A stretch of DNA of 64,000 nt from positions 10,640,598-10,704,597 of the forward strand of contig NC_090744.1 of NCBI RefSeq assembly GCF_036898095.1. The letters are read 5' to 3'. A program made the translations under genes and the position numbers. Shown here in pieces: positions 33,301-47,739 of this stretch. Position 1 is the first letter of the stretch; each line of letters begins with the position of its first letter. The notes beneath the pieces were generated by a model. The model was not told the DNA's origin. It was given only the letters and a program-made list of their open reading frames with translations, and did no database searches. Origin of the DNA: Palaemon carinicauda (taxonomy: Eukaryota; Arthropoda; Malacostraca; Decapoda; Palaemonidae).

Positions 33301-36300
33301 GAATGAAAGGTCCAATAACTAGAAACATTCTTCCAGATCTAGAATTTGGTATCTTCTGTTCCTTGATAAAGATTCACTTGTACTGGATCTCTGTTATGTG
33401 AATGGAAGGTCCAATAACTGGATACATTATTCCAGATCTAGAATTTGGTATCTTCTGTTCCTTGATAAAGATTCACTTGTACTGGATCTCTGTCATGTGA
33501 ATGGAAGGTCCAATAACTGGATACATTCTTCCAGATCTAGGAATTGGTGTCTTCTGTTCCTTAATAAAGATTCACTTGTACTGGATCTTTTTCGTGTGAA
33601 CGAAAGGTCCAATAACTGGATACATTCTTCCAGATCTAGGATTTGGTATCTTTGTTTTTTGATAAAGATTCACTTGTACTGGATCTTTGTCACGTCAATG
33701 AAAAGTCCAATAAATGGATACATTCTTCCATATCTAGGATTTGGTATCTTCTGTTCCTTGATTAAGATTCACTTGTACTGGATCTTTGTCATATGAATGA
33801 AAGGTCCAATAACTCGATACATTCTTCCAGATCTAGGAATTGGTGTCTTCTGTTCCATGATTAAGATTCACTTGTAATAGACCTTTGTCATATGAATGAA
33901 AGGTCCAAAAACTAGAAACATTCTTCCAGATCTAGGATTTGGTATCTTCTGTTCCTTGATAAAGATTCACTTGTACTGGATCTTTGTCATGTGAACGAAA
34001 GGTCTAATAACTGGATACATTCTTCCAGATCTAGGAATTGGTATCTTCTGTTTCTTGATAAAGATTCACTTGTACTGGATCTTTGTCATGTTAATGAAAG
34101 GTCCAAAAACTGGATACATTCTTCCATATCTAGGATTTGGTATCTTCTGTTCCTTGATAAATATTCACTTGTACTGGATCTTTGTCATGTGAACAAAAGG
34201 TCCAATAACTGGATACATTCTTTCAGATCTAGGAATTGGTATCTTCTGTTCCTTGATAAATATTCACTTGTACTGGATCTTTGTCATGTGAACAAAAGGT
34301 CCAATAACTGGATACATTCTTCCAGATCTAGGAATTGGTATATTCTGTCCCTTGATAAAGATTCACCTGTACTGGATCTTTATCATGTGAATGAAAGGTC
34401 CAATAACTGGATACATTATTCCAGATCTAGAATTTGGCATCTTCTGTTCCTTGATAAAGATTCACTTGTACTGGATCTTTTTCGTGTGAATGATAGGTCC
34501 AATAACTGGATACATTATTCCAGATCTAGAATTTAGCATTTTCTGTTTCTTGATAAAGATTCACTTGTACTGGATCTTTGTCATGTGAATGAAAGGTCCA
34601 ATAACTAGATTCATTCTTTCAGATATAGGATTTGGTATGTTCTATTTCTTGATAAAGATTCACTTGTACTGTATATTTATCATTTGAATGAAAAGTCCAA
34701 TAACTAGATTCATTCTTTCAGATATAGGATTTGGTATGTTCTATTTCTTGATAAAGATTCACTTGTACTGGATATTTATCATTTGAATGAAAGGTCCAAT
34801 AACTGGATACATTCTTCCAGATCTAGGATTTGTTGTCTTCTGTTCCTTGATAAAGATTCACATGTACTGGATATTTATCATGTGAATGAAAGGTCCAATA
34901 ACTGGATACATTCTTCCAGATTTAGGATTTGGTATCTTCTGTTCCTTGATAAAGATTCACTTGTACTGGATCTTTTTCGTGTGAATGAAAGGTCCAATAA
35001 CTGGATACATTCTTCCAGATCTAGTAATTGGTATCTTCTGTTCCTTGATAAAAATTCACTTGTACTGGATCATTGTCATGTGAATGGAAGGTCCAATAAC
35101 TGGATACATTCTTCCAGATTTAGGATTTGGTATCTTCTGTTCCTTGATAAAGATTCACTTGTACTGGATCTTTTTCGTGTGAATGAAAGGTCCAATAACT
35201 GGATACATTCTTCCAGATCTAGTAATTGGTATCTTCTGTTCCTTGATAAAGATTCACTTGTACTGGATCTTTTTCGTGTGAATGAAAGGTCCAATAACTG
35301 GATACATTCTTCCAGATCTAGTAATTGGTATCTTCTGTTCCTTGATAAAGATTCACTTGTACTGGATATTTTTCATGTGAATGAAAGGTCCAATAACTCG
35401 ATACATTCTTCCAGATCTAGAATTTGGTATCTTGTTCTTTGATAAAGATTCACTTGTACTGGATCTTTGTCATGTGAATGGAAGGTCCAATAACTGGATA
35501 CATTATTCCAGATCTAAGATTTGGTGTATTCTCTTCCTTGATAAAGATTCACTTGTACTGGATCTTTATCATGTGAATGAAACGTCCAATAACTCGATAC
35601 ATTCTTCCAGATCTAGAATTTGGTATCTTGTTCTTTGATAAAGATTCACTTGTACTGGATCTTTGTCATGTGAATGAAAGGTCCAATAACTAGATACATT
35701 CTTCCAGATCTAGGAATTGGTATCTTCTGTCCCTTGATAAAGATTCACCTGTACTGGATCTTTATCATGTGAATGAAAGGTCCAATAACTAGATGCATTC
35801 TTCCAGATCTAGGATTTGGTATCTTCTATTCCTTGATAAAGATTCACTTGTACTGGATCTTTTTCTTGTGAATGATAGGTCCAATAACTGGATACATTCT
35901 TTCAGATCTAGGATTTGGTATCTTCTGTTCCTTGATAAAGATTCACTTGTACTGGATCTTTGTCATGTGAATGAAAGGTCTAATAACTAGATTCATTCTT
36001 TCAGATCTAGGATTTAGTATCTTCTGTTTCTTGATAAAGATTCACTTGTACTGGATATTTATCATGTTTATGAAAGGTCCAATAACTAGATTCATTCTTT
36101 CAGATCTAGGATTTAGTATTTTCTGTTCCATGATAAAGATTCACCTGTACTGGATATTTATCATGTTTATGAAAGGTCCAATAACTAGATGCATTCTTCC
36201 AGATCTAGGATTTAGTATCTTCTGTTCCATGATAAAGATTCACTTGTACTGGATCTCTGTCGTGTGAATGAAAGGTCCAATAACTGAATACATTCTTCCA

Positions 36301-39300
36301 GATCTAGGATTTAGTATCTTCTATTCCTTGATAAAGATTCACTTGTACTGGATCTTTTTCGTGTGAATGAAAGGTCCAATAACTGGGTACATTCTTTCAG
36401 ATCTAGGATTTTGTATTTTCTGTTCCTTGATAAAGATTCACTTGTACTGGATCTTTGTCATGAGAATGAAAGGTCCAATAACTGGATACATTATTCCAGA
36501 TCTAGGAATTGGTATTTTCTCTTCCTTGATTAAGATTCACTTGTACTGGATCTTTGTCATGAGAATGAAAGGTCCAATAACTGGATACATTATTCCAGAT
36601 CTAGCAATTGATATCTTCTGTTCCTTGATAAAGATTCACTTGTACTGTATCTTTGTCATATGAATGAAAGGTCCAATAACTCGATACATTCTTCCAGATC
36701 TAGGATATGGTATATTCTGTTCCTTGATAAAGATTCACTTTTACTGGATCTTTGTCATGTGAATGAAAGGTCCTATAATTGGATACATTCTTCCAGATCT
36801 AAGATTTGGTGTCTTCTGTTCCTTGATAAAGATTCACTTTTACTGGATCTTTGTCATGTGAATGAAAGGTCATACAACTGGATACATTCTTCCAGATCTA
36901 GGATTTGGTATCTTCTGTTCCTTGATAAAGATTCACTTGTAATGGATCTTATCATGTGAATGAAAGGTCCTATAACTGGGTACATTCTTCCATATCTATG
37001 ATTTGGTATCTTCTGTTCCTTGATAAAGATTCACTTGTATTGAATCTTGTCATGTGAATGAAAGGTCCTATAACTGGATACATTCTTCCATATCTATGAT
37101 TTGGTATCTTCTGTTCCTTGATAAAGATTCACTTGTATTGAATCTTGTCATGTGAATGAAAGGTCCTATAACTAGATACATTCTTCCAGATCTATGATTT
37201 GGTATCTTCTGTTCCTTGATAAAGATTCACTTTTTATGAATCTTTGTCATATGAATGAAAGGTCCAATAACTAGATACATTCTTCCAGATCTAGGATTCG
37301 GTATCTTCTGTTCCTTGATAAAGATTCACTTGTAATGGATCTTATCATGTGAATGAAAGGTCCTATAACTGGATACATTCTTCCATATCTATGATTTGGT
37401 ATCTTCTGTTCCTTGATAAAGATTCACTTGTATTGAATCTTGTCATGTGAATGAAAGGTCCTATAACTGGATACATTCTTCCAGATTTATGATTTGGTAT
37501 CTTCTGTTCCTTGATAAAGATTCACTTGTATTGGATCTTATCATGTGAATGAAAGGTCCTATAACTGGATACATTCTTCCATATCTATGATTTGGTATCT
37601 TCTGTTCCTTGATAAAGATTCACTTGCATTGAATCTTGTCATGTGAATGAAAGGTCCTATAACTGGATACATTCTTCCAGATCTATGATTTGGTATCTTC
37701 TGTTCCTTGATAAAGATTCACTTGTAATGAATCTTGTCATGTGAATGAAGGGTCCTATAACTGGATATATTCTTCCAGATCTATGATTTGGTATTTTCTG
37801 TTCCTTGATAAAGATTCACTTGTAATGGATCTTGTCATGTGAATGAAAGGTCCAATAACTAGATACATTCTTCCATATCTATGATTTGGTATCTTCTGTT
37901 CCTTGATAAAGATTCAGTTAACTGGATCTTTGTCATGTGAATGAAAGGTCCTATAACTGGATACATTCTTCCAGATCTAGGATTTGGTGTCTTCTGTTCC
38001 TTGATAAAGATTCACTTGTACTGGATCTTTGTCTTATGAATGAAAGGTCCAATAACTAGATACATTCTTCCAGATCTAGGATTCGGTATATTCTGTTCCT
38101 TGATGAAGAGTCACTTGTAATGGAATTTGTCATGTGAATGAAAAGTCCAATAACTGGATACATTATTCCAGATCTAGGATTTGGTATCTTCTGTTCCTTG
38201 ATAAAGATTCACTTGTAATGGAATTTGTCATGTGAATGAAAAGTCCAATACCTGGATACATTATTCCAGATCTAGGATTTGGTATCTTCTGTTCCTTGAT
38301 AAAGATTCACTTGTAATGGATCTTGTCATGTGAATGAAAGGTCCAATAACTAGATTCATTCTTCCAGATCTATGATTTGGTATCTTCTGTTCCTTGATAA
38401 AGATTCACTTGTAATGGATCTTGTCATGTGAATGAAAGGTCCTATAACTCGATACATTATTCCAGATCTAGGATTTGGTATCTTCTGTTCCTTGATAAAG
38501 ATTCACTTGTACTGGATCTTTGTCATGTGAATGAAAGGTCCTATAACTGGATACATTCTTCCAGATCTAAGATTTGGTGTCTTCTGTTCTTTGATAAAGA
38601 TTCACTTGTACTGGATATTTGTCATATGAATGAAAGGTCCAATAACTAGATACATTCTTCCAGATCTAGGATTCGGTATGTTCTGTTCCTTGATAAAGAT
38701 TCACTTGTAATGGATCTTATCATGTGAATGAAAGGTCCTATAACTGGATACATTCTTCCAGATCTAGGATTCGGTATCTTCTGTTCCTTGATAAAGATTC
38801 ACTTGTAATGAATCTTGTCATGTGAATGAAAGGTCCTATAACTGGATACATTCTTCCAGATCTATGATTTGGTATCTTCTGTTCCTTGATAAAGATTCAC
38901 TTGTATTGAATCTTGTCATGTGAATGAAAGGTCCTATAACTGGATACATTCTTCCAGATCTATGATTTGGTATCTTCTGTTCCTTGATAAAGATTCACTT
39001 GTACTGGATCTTTGTCATGAGAATGAAAGGTCCAATAACTGGATACATTATTCCAGATCTAGAATTTGGTATCTTCTGTTCCTTGATAAAGATTCACTTG
39101 TACTGGATCTTTGTCATGAGAATGAAAGGTCCAATAACTGGATACATTATTCCAGATCTAGAATTTGGTATCTTCTGTTCCTTGATAAAGATTCACTTGT
39201 ACTGGATCTTTGTCATGAGAATGAAAGGTCCAATAACTGGATACATTATTCCAGATCTAGAATATGGTATCTTCTGTTCCTTGATAAAGATTCACTTGTA

Positions 39301-42300
39301 CTGGATCTTTGTCATGAGAATGAAAGGTCCAAAAACTGGGTACATTATTCCAGATCTAGAATTTGGTATCTTCTGTTCCTTGATAAAGATTCACTTGTAC
39401 TGGATCTCTGTTATGTGAATGGAAGGTCCAATAACTGGATACATTATTCCAGATCTAGAATTTGGTATCTTCTGTTCCTTGATAAAGATTCACTTGTACT
39501 GGATCTTTGTCATGTGAATGAAAGGTCCAATAACTGGATACATTATTCCAGATCTAGAATTTGGTATATTCTGTTCCTTGATATAGATTCACTTGTACTG
39601 GATCTTTGTCATGTGAATGGAAGGTCCAATAACTGGATACATTATTCCAGATCGAGAATTTGGTATCTTCTGTTCCTTGATAAAGATTCACTTGTACTGG
39701 ATGTTTGTCATGTGAATGAAAGGTCCAATAACTGGATATATTTTTCCAGATCTAGGAATTGGTATCTTCTATTCCTTGATAAAGATTCACTTGTACTGGA
39801 TCTTTGTCATGTGAATGAAAGGTCCAATAACTCGATATAATATTCTAGATGTAGGATTTGGTATCTTCTGTTTCTTGATAAAGATTCACCTGTACTGAAT
39901 ATTCATCATGTGAATGAAAGGTCCAATAACTAGAAACATTCTTCCAGATCTAGAATTTGGTATCTTCTGTTCCTTGATAAAGATTCACTTGTACTGGATC
40001 TCTGTTATGTGAATGGAAGGTCCAATAACTGGATACATTATTCCAGATCTAGAATTTGGTATCTTCTGTTCCTTGATAAAGATTCACTTGTACTGGATCT
40101 CTGTCATGTGAATGGAAGGTCCAATAACTGGATACATTCTTCCAGATCTAGGAATTGGTGTCTTCTGTTCCTTAATAAAGATTCACTTGTACTGGATCTT
40201 TTTCGTGTGAACGAAAGGTCCAATAACTGGATACATTCTTCCAGATCTAGGATTTGGTATCTTTGTTTTTTGATAAAGATTCACTTGTACTGGATCTTTG
40301 TCACGTCAATGAAAAGTCCAATAAATGGATACATTCTTCCATATCTAGGATTTGGTATCTTCTGTTCCTTGATTAAGATTCACTTGTACTGGATCTTTGT
40401 CATATGAATGAAAGGTCCAATAACTCGATAAATTCTTCCAGATCTAGGAATTGGTGTCTTCTGTTCCATGATTAAGATTCACTTGTAATAGACCTTTGTC
40501 ATATGAATGAAAGGTCCAAAAACTAGAAACATTCTTCCAGATCTAGGATTTGGTATCTTCTGTTCCTTGATAAAGATTCACTTGTACTGGATCTTTGTCA
40601 TGTGAACGAAAGGTCTAATAACTGGATACATTCTTCCAGATCTAGGAATTGGTATCTTCTGTTTCTTGATAAAGATTCACTTGTACTGGATCTTTGTCAT
40701 GTTAATGAAAGGTCCAAAAACTGGATACATTCTTCCATATCTAGGATTTGGTATCTTCTGTTCCTTGATAAATATTCACTTGTACTGGATCTTTGTCATG
40801 TGAACAAAAGGTCCAATAACTGGATACATTCTTTCAGATCTAGGAATTGGTATCTTCTGTTCCTTGATAAATATTCACTTGTACTGGATCTTTGTCATGT
40901 GAACAAAAGGTCCAATAACTGGATACATTCTTCCAGATCTAGGAATTGGTATATTCTGTCCCTTGATAAAGATTCACCTGTACTGGATCTTTATCATGTG
41001 AATGAAAGGTCCAATAACTGGATACATTATTCCAGATCTAGAATTTGGCATCTTCTGTTCCTTGATAAAGATTCACTTGTACTGGATCTTTTTCGTGTGA
41101 ATGATAGGTCCAATAACTGGATACATTATTCCAGATCTAGAATTTAGCATTTTCTGTTTCTTGATAAAGATTCACTTGTACTGGATCTTTGTCATGTGAA
41201 TGAAAGGTCCAATAACTAGATTCATTCTTTCAGATATAGGATTTGGTATGTTCTATTTCTTGATAAAGATTCACTTGTACTGTATATTTATCATTTGAAT
41301 GAAAAGTCCAATAACTAGATTCATTCTTTCAGATATAGGATTTGGTATGTTCTATTTCTTGATAAAGATTCACTTGTACTGGATATTTATCATTTGAATG
41401 AAAGGTCCAATAACTGGATACATTCTTCCAGATCTAGGATTTGTTTTCTTCTGTTCCTTGATAAAGATTCACATGTACTGGATATTTATCATGTGAATGA
41501 AAGGTCCAATAACTGGATACATTCTTCCAGATTTAGGATTTGGTATCTTCTGTTCCTTGATAAAGATTCACTTGTACTGGATCTTTTTCGTGTGAATGAA
41601 AGGTCCAATAACTGGATACATTCTTCCAGATCTAGTAATTGGTATCTTCTGTTCCTTGATAAAAATTCACTTGTACTGGATCATTGTCATGTGAATGGAA
41701 GGTCCAATAACTGGATACATTCTTCCAGATTTAGGATTTGGTATCTTCTGTTCCTTGATAAAGATTCACTTGTACTGGATCTTTTTCGTGTGAATGAAAG
41801 GTCCAATAACTGGATACATTCTTCCAGATCTAGTAATTGGTATCTTCTGTTCCTTGATAAAGATTCACTTGTACTGGATCTTTTTCGTGTGAATGAAAGG
41901 TCCAATAACTGGATACATTCTTCCAGATCTAGTAATTGGTATCTTCTGTTCCTTGATAAAGATTCACTTGTACTGGATATTTTTCATGTGAATGAAAGGT
42001 CCAATAACTCGATACATTCTTCCAGATCTAGAATTTGGTATCTTGTTCTTTGATAAAGATTCACTTGTACTGGATCTTTGTCATGTGAATGGAAGGTCCA
42101 ATAACTGGATACATTATTCCAGATCTAAGATTTGGTGTATTCTCTTCCTTGATAAAGATTCACTTGTACTGGATCTTTATCATGTGAATGAAACGTCCAA
42201 TAACTCGATACATTCTTCCAGATCTAGAATTTGGTATCTTGTTCTTTGATAAAGATTCACTTGTACTGGATCTTTGTCATGTGAATGAAAGGTCCAATAA

Positions 42301-45300
42301 CTAGATACATTCTTCCAGATCTAGGAATTGGTATCTTCTGTCCCTTGATAAAGATTCACCTGTACTGGATCTTTATCATGTGAATGAAAGGTCCAATAAC
42401 TAGATGCATTCTTCCAGATCTAGGATTTGGTATCTTCTATTCCTTGATAAAGATTCACTTGTACTGGATCTTTTTCTTGTGAATGATAGGTCCAATAACT
42501 GGATACATTCTTTCAGATCTAGGATTTGGTATCTTCTGTTCCTTGATAAAGATTCACTTGTACTGGATCTTTGTCATGTGAATGAAAGGTCTAATAACTA
42601 GATTCATTCTTTCAGATCTAGGATTTAGTATCTTCTGTTTCTTGATAAAGATTCACTTGTACTGGATATTTATCATGTTTATGAAAGGTCCAATAACTAG
42701 ATTCATTCTTTCAGATCTAGGATTTAGTATTTTCTGTTCCATGATAAAGATTCACCTGTACTGGATATTTATCATGTTTATGAAAGGTCCAATAACTAGA
42801 TGCATTCTTCCAGATCTAGGATTTAGTATCTTCTGTTCCATGATAAAGATTCACTTGTACTGGATCTCTGTCGTGTGAATGAAAGGTCCAATAACTGGAT
42901 ACATTCTTCCAGATCTAGGATTTAGTATCTTCTATTCCTTGATAAAGATTCACTTGTACTGGATCTCTGTCGTGTGAATGAAAGGTCCAATAACTGGATA
43001 CATTCTTCCAGATCTAGGATTTAGTATCTTCTATTCCTTGATAAAGATTCACTTGTACTGGATCTTTTTCGTGTGAATGAAAGGTCCAATAACTGGGTAC
43101 ATTCTTTCAGATCTAGGATTTTGTATTTTCTGTTCCTTGATAAAGATTCACTTGTACTGGATCTTTGTCATGAGAATGAAAGGTCCAATAACTGGATACA
43201 TTATTCCAGATCTAGGAATTGGTATTTTCTCTTCCTTGATTAAGATTCACTTGTACTGGATCTTTGTCATGAGAATGAAAGGTCTAATAACTGGATACAT
43301 TATTCCAGATCTAGCAATTGATATCTTCTGTTCCTTGATAAAGATTCACTTGTACTGGATCTTTGTCATATGAATGAAAGGTCCAATAACTAGATACATT
43401 CTTCCAGATCTAAGATTGGTGTATTCTGTTCCTTGATAAAGATTCACCTGTACTGGATATTTATCGTGTGAATGGAAGGTCCAATAACTAGACACATTCT
43501 TCCAGATCTAGGATTTGGTATCTTCTGTTCCTTAATAAAGATTCACTTGTACTGGATCTTTGTCATATGAACGAAAGGTCCAGTAACTAGATACATTCTT
43601 CCAGATCTAGGATATGGTATATTCTGTTCCTTGATAAAGATTCACTTTTACTGGATCTTTGTCATGTGAATGAAAGGTCCTATAACTGGATACATTCTTC
43701 CAGATCTAAGATTTAGTGTTTTCTGTTCCTTGATAAAGATTCACTTTTACTGGATCTTTGTCATGTGAATGAAAGGTCATATAACTGGATACATTCTTCC
43801 AGATCTAGGATTTGGTATCTTCTGTTCCTTGATAAAGATTCACTTGTAATGGATCTTATCATGTGAATGAAAGGTCCTATAACTGGATACATTCTTCCAT
43901 ATCTATGATTTGGTATCTTCTGTTCCTTGATAAAGATTCACTTGTATTGAATCTTGTCATGTGAATGAAAGGTCCTATAACTGGATACATTCTTCCATAT
44001 CTATGATTTGGTATCTTCTGTTCCTTGATAAAGATTCACTTGTATTGAATCTTGGCATGTGAATGAAAGGTCCTATAACTGGATACATTCTTCCAGATCT
44101 ATGATTTGGTATCTTTTGTTCCTTGATAAAGATTCACTTGTTATGAATCTTTGTCATATGAATGAAAGGTCCAATAACTAGATACATTCTTCCAGATCTA
44201 GGATTCGGTATCTTCTGTTCCTTGATAAAGATTCACTTGTAATGGATCTTATCATGTGAATGAAAGGTCCTATAACTGGATACATTCTTCCATATTTATG
44301 ATTTGGTATCTTCTGTTCCTTGATAAAGATTCACTTGTATTGAATCTTGTCATGTGAATGAAAGGTCCTATAACTGGATACATTCTTCCAGATCTATGAT
44401 TTGGTATCTTCTGTTCCTTGATAAAGATTCACTTGTAATGGATCTTATCATGTGAATAAAGGTCCTATAACTGGATACATTCTTCCATATCTATGATTTG
44501 GTATCTTCTGTTCCTTGATAAAGATTCACTTGTATTGAATCTTGTCATGTGAATGAAAGGTCCTATAACTGGATACATTCTTCCAGATCTATGATTTGGT
44601 ATCTTCTGTTCCTTGATAAAGATTCACTTGTACTGAATCTTGTCATGTGAATGAAGGGTCCTATAACTGGATATATTCTTCCAGATCTATGATTTGGTAT
44701 TTTCTGTTCCTTGATAAAGATTCACTTGTAATGGATCTTGTCATGTGAATGAAAGGTCCAATAACTAGATACATTCTTCCATATCTATGATTTGGTATCT
44801 TCTGTTCCTTGATAAAGATTCAGTTAACTGGATCTTTGTCATGTGAATGAAAGGTCCTATAACTGGATACATTCTTCCAGATCTAGGATTTGGTGTCTTC
44901 TGTTCCTTGATAAAGATTCACTTGTACTGGATCTTTGTCTTATGAATGAAAGGTCCAATAACTAGATACATTCTTCCAGATCTAGGATTCGGTATCTTCT
45001 GTTTCTTGATGAAGATTCACTTGTAATGGAATTTGTCATGTGAATGAAAAGTCCAATAACTGGATACATTATTCCAGATCTAGGATTTGGTATCTTCTGT
45101 TCCTTGATAAAGATTCACTTGTAATGGATCTTTGTCATGTGAATGAAAAGTCCAATAACTGGATACATTATTCCAGATCTAGGATTTGGTATCTTCTGTT
45201 CCTTGATAAAGATTCACTTGTAATGGATCTTGTCATGTGAATGAAAGGTCCAATAACTAGATTCATTCTTCCAGATCTATGATTTGGTATCTTCTGTTCC

Positions 45301-46329
45301 TTGATAAAGATTCACTTGTAATGGATCTTGTCATGTGAATGAAAGGTCCTATAACTCGATACATTCTTCCAGATCTAGGATTTGGTATCTTCTGTTCCTT
45401 GATAAAGATTCACTTGTACTGGATCTTTGTCATGTGAATGAAAGGTCCTATAACTGGATACATTCTTCCAGATCTAGGATTTGGTGTCTTCTGTTCCTTG
45501 ATAAAGATTCACTTGTACTGGATCTTTGTCATATGAATGAAAGGTCCAATAACTAGATACATTCTTCCAGATCTAGGATTTGGTATCTTCTGTTCCTTGA
45601 TAAAGATTCACTTGTAATGGATCTTATCATGTGAATGAAAGGTCCTATAACTGGATACATTCTTCCAGATCTATGATTTGGTATCTTCTGTTCCTTGATA
45701 AAGATTCACTTGTAATGAATCTTGTCATGTGAATGAAAGGTCCTATAACTGGATACATTCTTCCAGATCTATGATTTGGTATCTTCTGTTCCTTGATAAA
45801 GATTCACTTGTATTGAATCTTGTCATGTGAATGAAAGGTCCTATAACTGGATACATTCTTCCAGATCTATGATTTGGTATCTTCTGTTCCTTGATAAAGA
45901 TTCACTTGTAATGAATCTTGTCACGTGAATGAAAGGTCCTATAACTGGATATATTCTTCCAGATCTATGATTTGGTATTTTCTGTTCCTTGATAAAGATT
46001 CACTTGTAATGGATCTTGTCATGTGAATGAAAGGTCCAATAACTAGATACATTCTTCCATATCTATGATTTGGTATTTTCTGTTCCTTGATAAAGATTCA
46101 CTTGTAATGGAATTTGTCATGTGAATGAAAAGTCCAATAACTGGATACATTATTCCAGATCTAGGATTTGGTATCTTCTGTTTATTGATAAAGATTCACT
46201 TGTAATGGATCTTGTCATGTGAATGAAAGGTCCAATAACTAGATTCATTCTTCCAGATCTAGGGTTTGGGGATCTTCTATTCCTTGATAAAGATTCAGTT
46301 GAAGTGGATGTTTGTCGTGTGAATGAAAG
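24335..46329. repeat. Satellite array, 98-99 bp monomer, about 220 copies, with higher-order repeats
   Basis: Each monomer contains CCAGATCTAG, GGTATCTTCTGTTCCTTGAT and AAAGATTCACTTGTA, and a GAATGAAAGGTCC start. Blocks of 99-base monomers (33 codons) keep plus-strand frames open for up to 306 codons. Blocks of 98-base monomers (shorter GGATCTTATCATG or GAATCTTGTCATG segment) do not. Equivalent points recur 6611 bases apart between 32309 and 45000 and 7888 bases apart from the first block, so the array consists of about three higher-order copies. Additional duplications are one of 1277 bases (30540 to 31817) and one of 99 bases near 42890-42990. I treat the open frames as satellite by-products, not genes. 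Most monomers contain a BglII site (AGATCT). Confidence 0.95.
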
Positions 46330-46436
46330 GTTGGAACGACCAAAGGAACTAACGAGTTTGAGCAGGACTCGAACCCCAGTCGGGCATCCACTAGTCAGGG
46401 ATGTTACCACTTCAGCCACCACAACCCTAAACGAGA
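46330..46436 (-). mobile_element. SINE head (tRNA-like) at the satellite edge
   Basis: On the minus strand an A-box-like TGGCTGAAGTGGTAA (46404-46418) and a perfect B box GGTTCGAGTCC (46365-46375, reading GGTTCGAGTCC) are spaced as in a tRNA. The SINE body found elsewhere in the window is missing: satellite monomers begin immediately beyond the head. The satellite array therefore broke into, or was inserted within, a SINE. Confidence 0.7.
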
Positions 46437-47074
46437 TTAACTTTTGGGAACCTACTATTCATATGCAGTTTGTCAATGAGAATGTATCAGTCACAACTTT
46501 CATTCAAAAGCAAAAGATATCTTATTCATTATTTAATACTGATACTTCAACGGCTATTTCAGAAAGGAAAGCACATTGCAGAGAAGTGAATTAATAAAAC
46601 AAACATCCTAAAATCAATTTTTGTATTTCTTTTCCAAGAATAAAGATTCATCATGTCACTGAGCACAATGTCAGTGCCAGAAACAACGCGTGGGAGGGTG
46701 GGCTGTGGCATCCTAGCAGTACCAGCCAAACTCGGCTGAATCCCTCGTCAGGCTTGGAGGAGCGTAGTGAGGAAAGATCCTATTTTCTTCCTTTGTTTGA
46801 TGTCTGCTACCCTCCAAAATTGGGGGAAGTGCATTGGTATATAGATAGAGAAGTCACTGAAAGAAAATACGAGAGAAATAATAAAACAGAAGTAAATTTC
46901 CGGACTTATTGCAATATATTCACCAAATATTGTCCAATATCTTTTTGAAAATTTTCAGAAAGCTTGTTATAAGAGAAATCATAAATGAGGGTTTTCACAA
47001 ATTTTGTGAAAAAAATAAATTCGATACGGAATTTTTCAAAATCAGCCTTTACTTCCTCAAAAGAAAAAACCTCA

Positions 47075-47076
<2 letters not shown>
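46437..47076. other. No gene seen
   Basis: Mixed-composition sequence without a recognised coding region, RNA gene or repeat. Short open frames (such as 46223-46594) run across the satellite edge and the SINE and are not convincing. Confidence 0.4.
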
Positions 47077-47153
<77 letters not shown>

Positions 47154-47470
47154 GCCAAGCTACAACCCTAGTTGGAAAAGCAAGATGCTATAAGGCCAAG
47201 GGCTCCAATAGGGAAAAATATTGATGATAAAAACACTTGAATACTTGATCTAATGAGGATGAAATAGTTGCATCTCACATTTATATCAGGTGACATTCCC
47301 ATAGCTTAATAAGGTCAATATTTCAATGTACATTTACGACAGCAATAGCAGATAAAAATTTATATAAACATTTAAACCTTGTCCCATAATCTAGTTCTCT
47401 TGAATTTCTATAGATCTCTTTTTTATCTGACAAATATTGCTGTCATGCGCTCTAAAGAGCTTTCCTTTAT
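47077..47470 (-). mobile_element. LINE 3' end, third copy, inverted, with (TAA)n tail
   Basis: On the minus strand, CTTATAGCATCTTGCTTTTC and CAACTAGGGTTGTAGCTTGG lead into a long TAA trinucleotide tail (47077-47153 on the plus strand as ATT repeats). The first two motifs match the 3' ends at 2425-2473 and 10770-10800. Only 3' UTR sequence appears to be present. The upstream limit is uncertain. Confidence 0.75.
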
Positions 47471-47494
47471 CAATAAAGGAATTTGAAATAGAAT

Positions 47495-47522
47495 CTTTTA
47501 TGGTGTTTGAAATATGCAGGGA

Positions 47523-47598
<76 letters not shown>

Positions 47599-47668
47599 TT
47601 GTTTTGAGATATGCATGGACACAAAGCAGATAGGTAGAGAGAGAGATTGGTTTTGAAATATACAGGGA

Positions 47669-47739
<71 letters not shown>

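Noticed and set aside
24335..46329. Regular ~99-base repeats resembling a CRISPR array
   Set aside because: There are no unique spacers between short repeats. The whole 99-base unit repeats head to tail with higher-order structure, and the genome is eukaryotic.
24287..46594. Many open frames of 65-306 codons in the satellite
   Set aside because: They arise because the monomer is 99 bases, a multiple of 3, without stops. They are open in two frames at once, overlap each other and have no starts or boundaries of their own.
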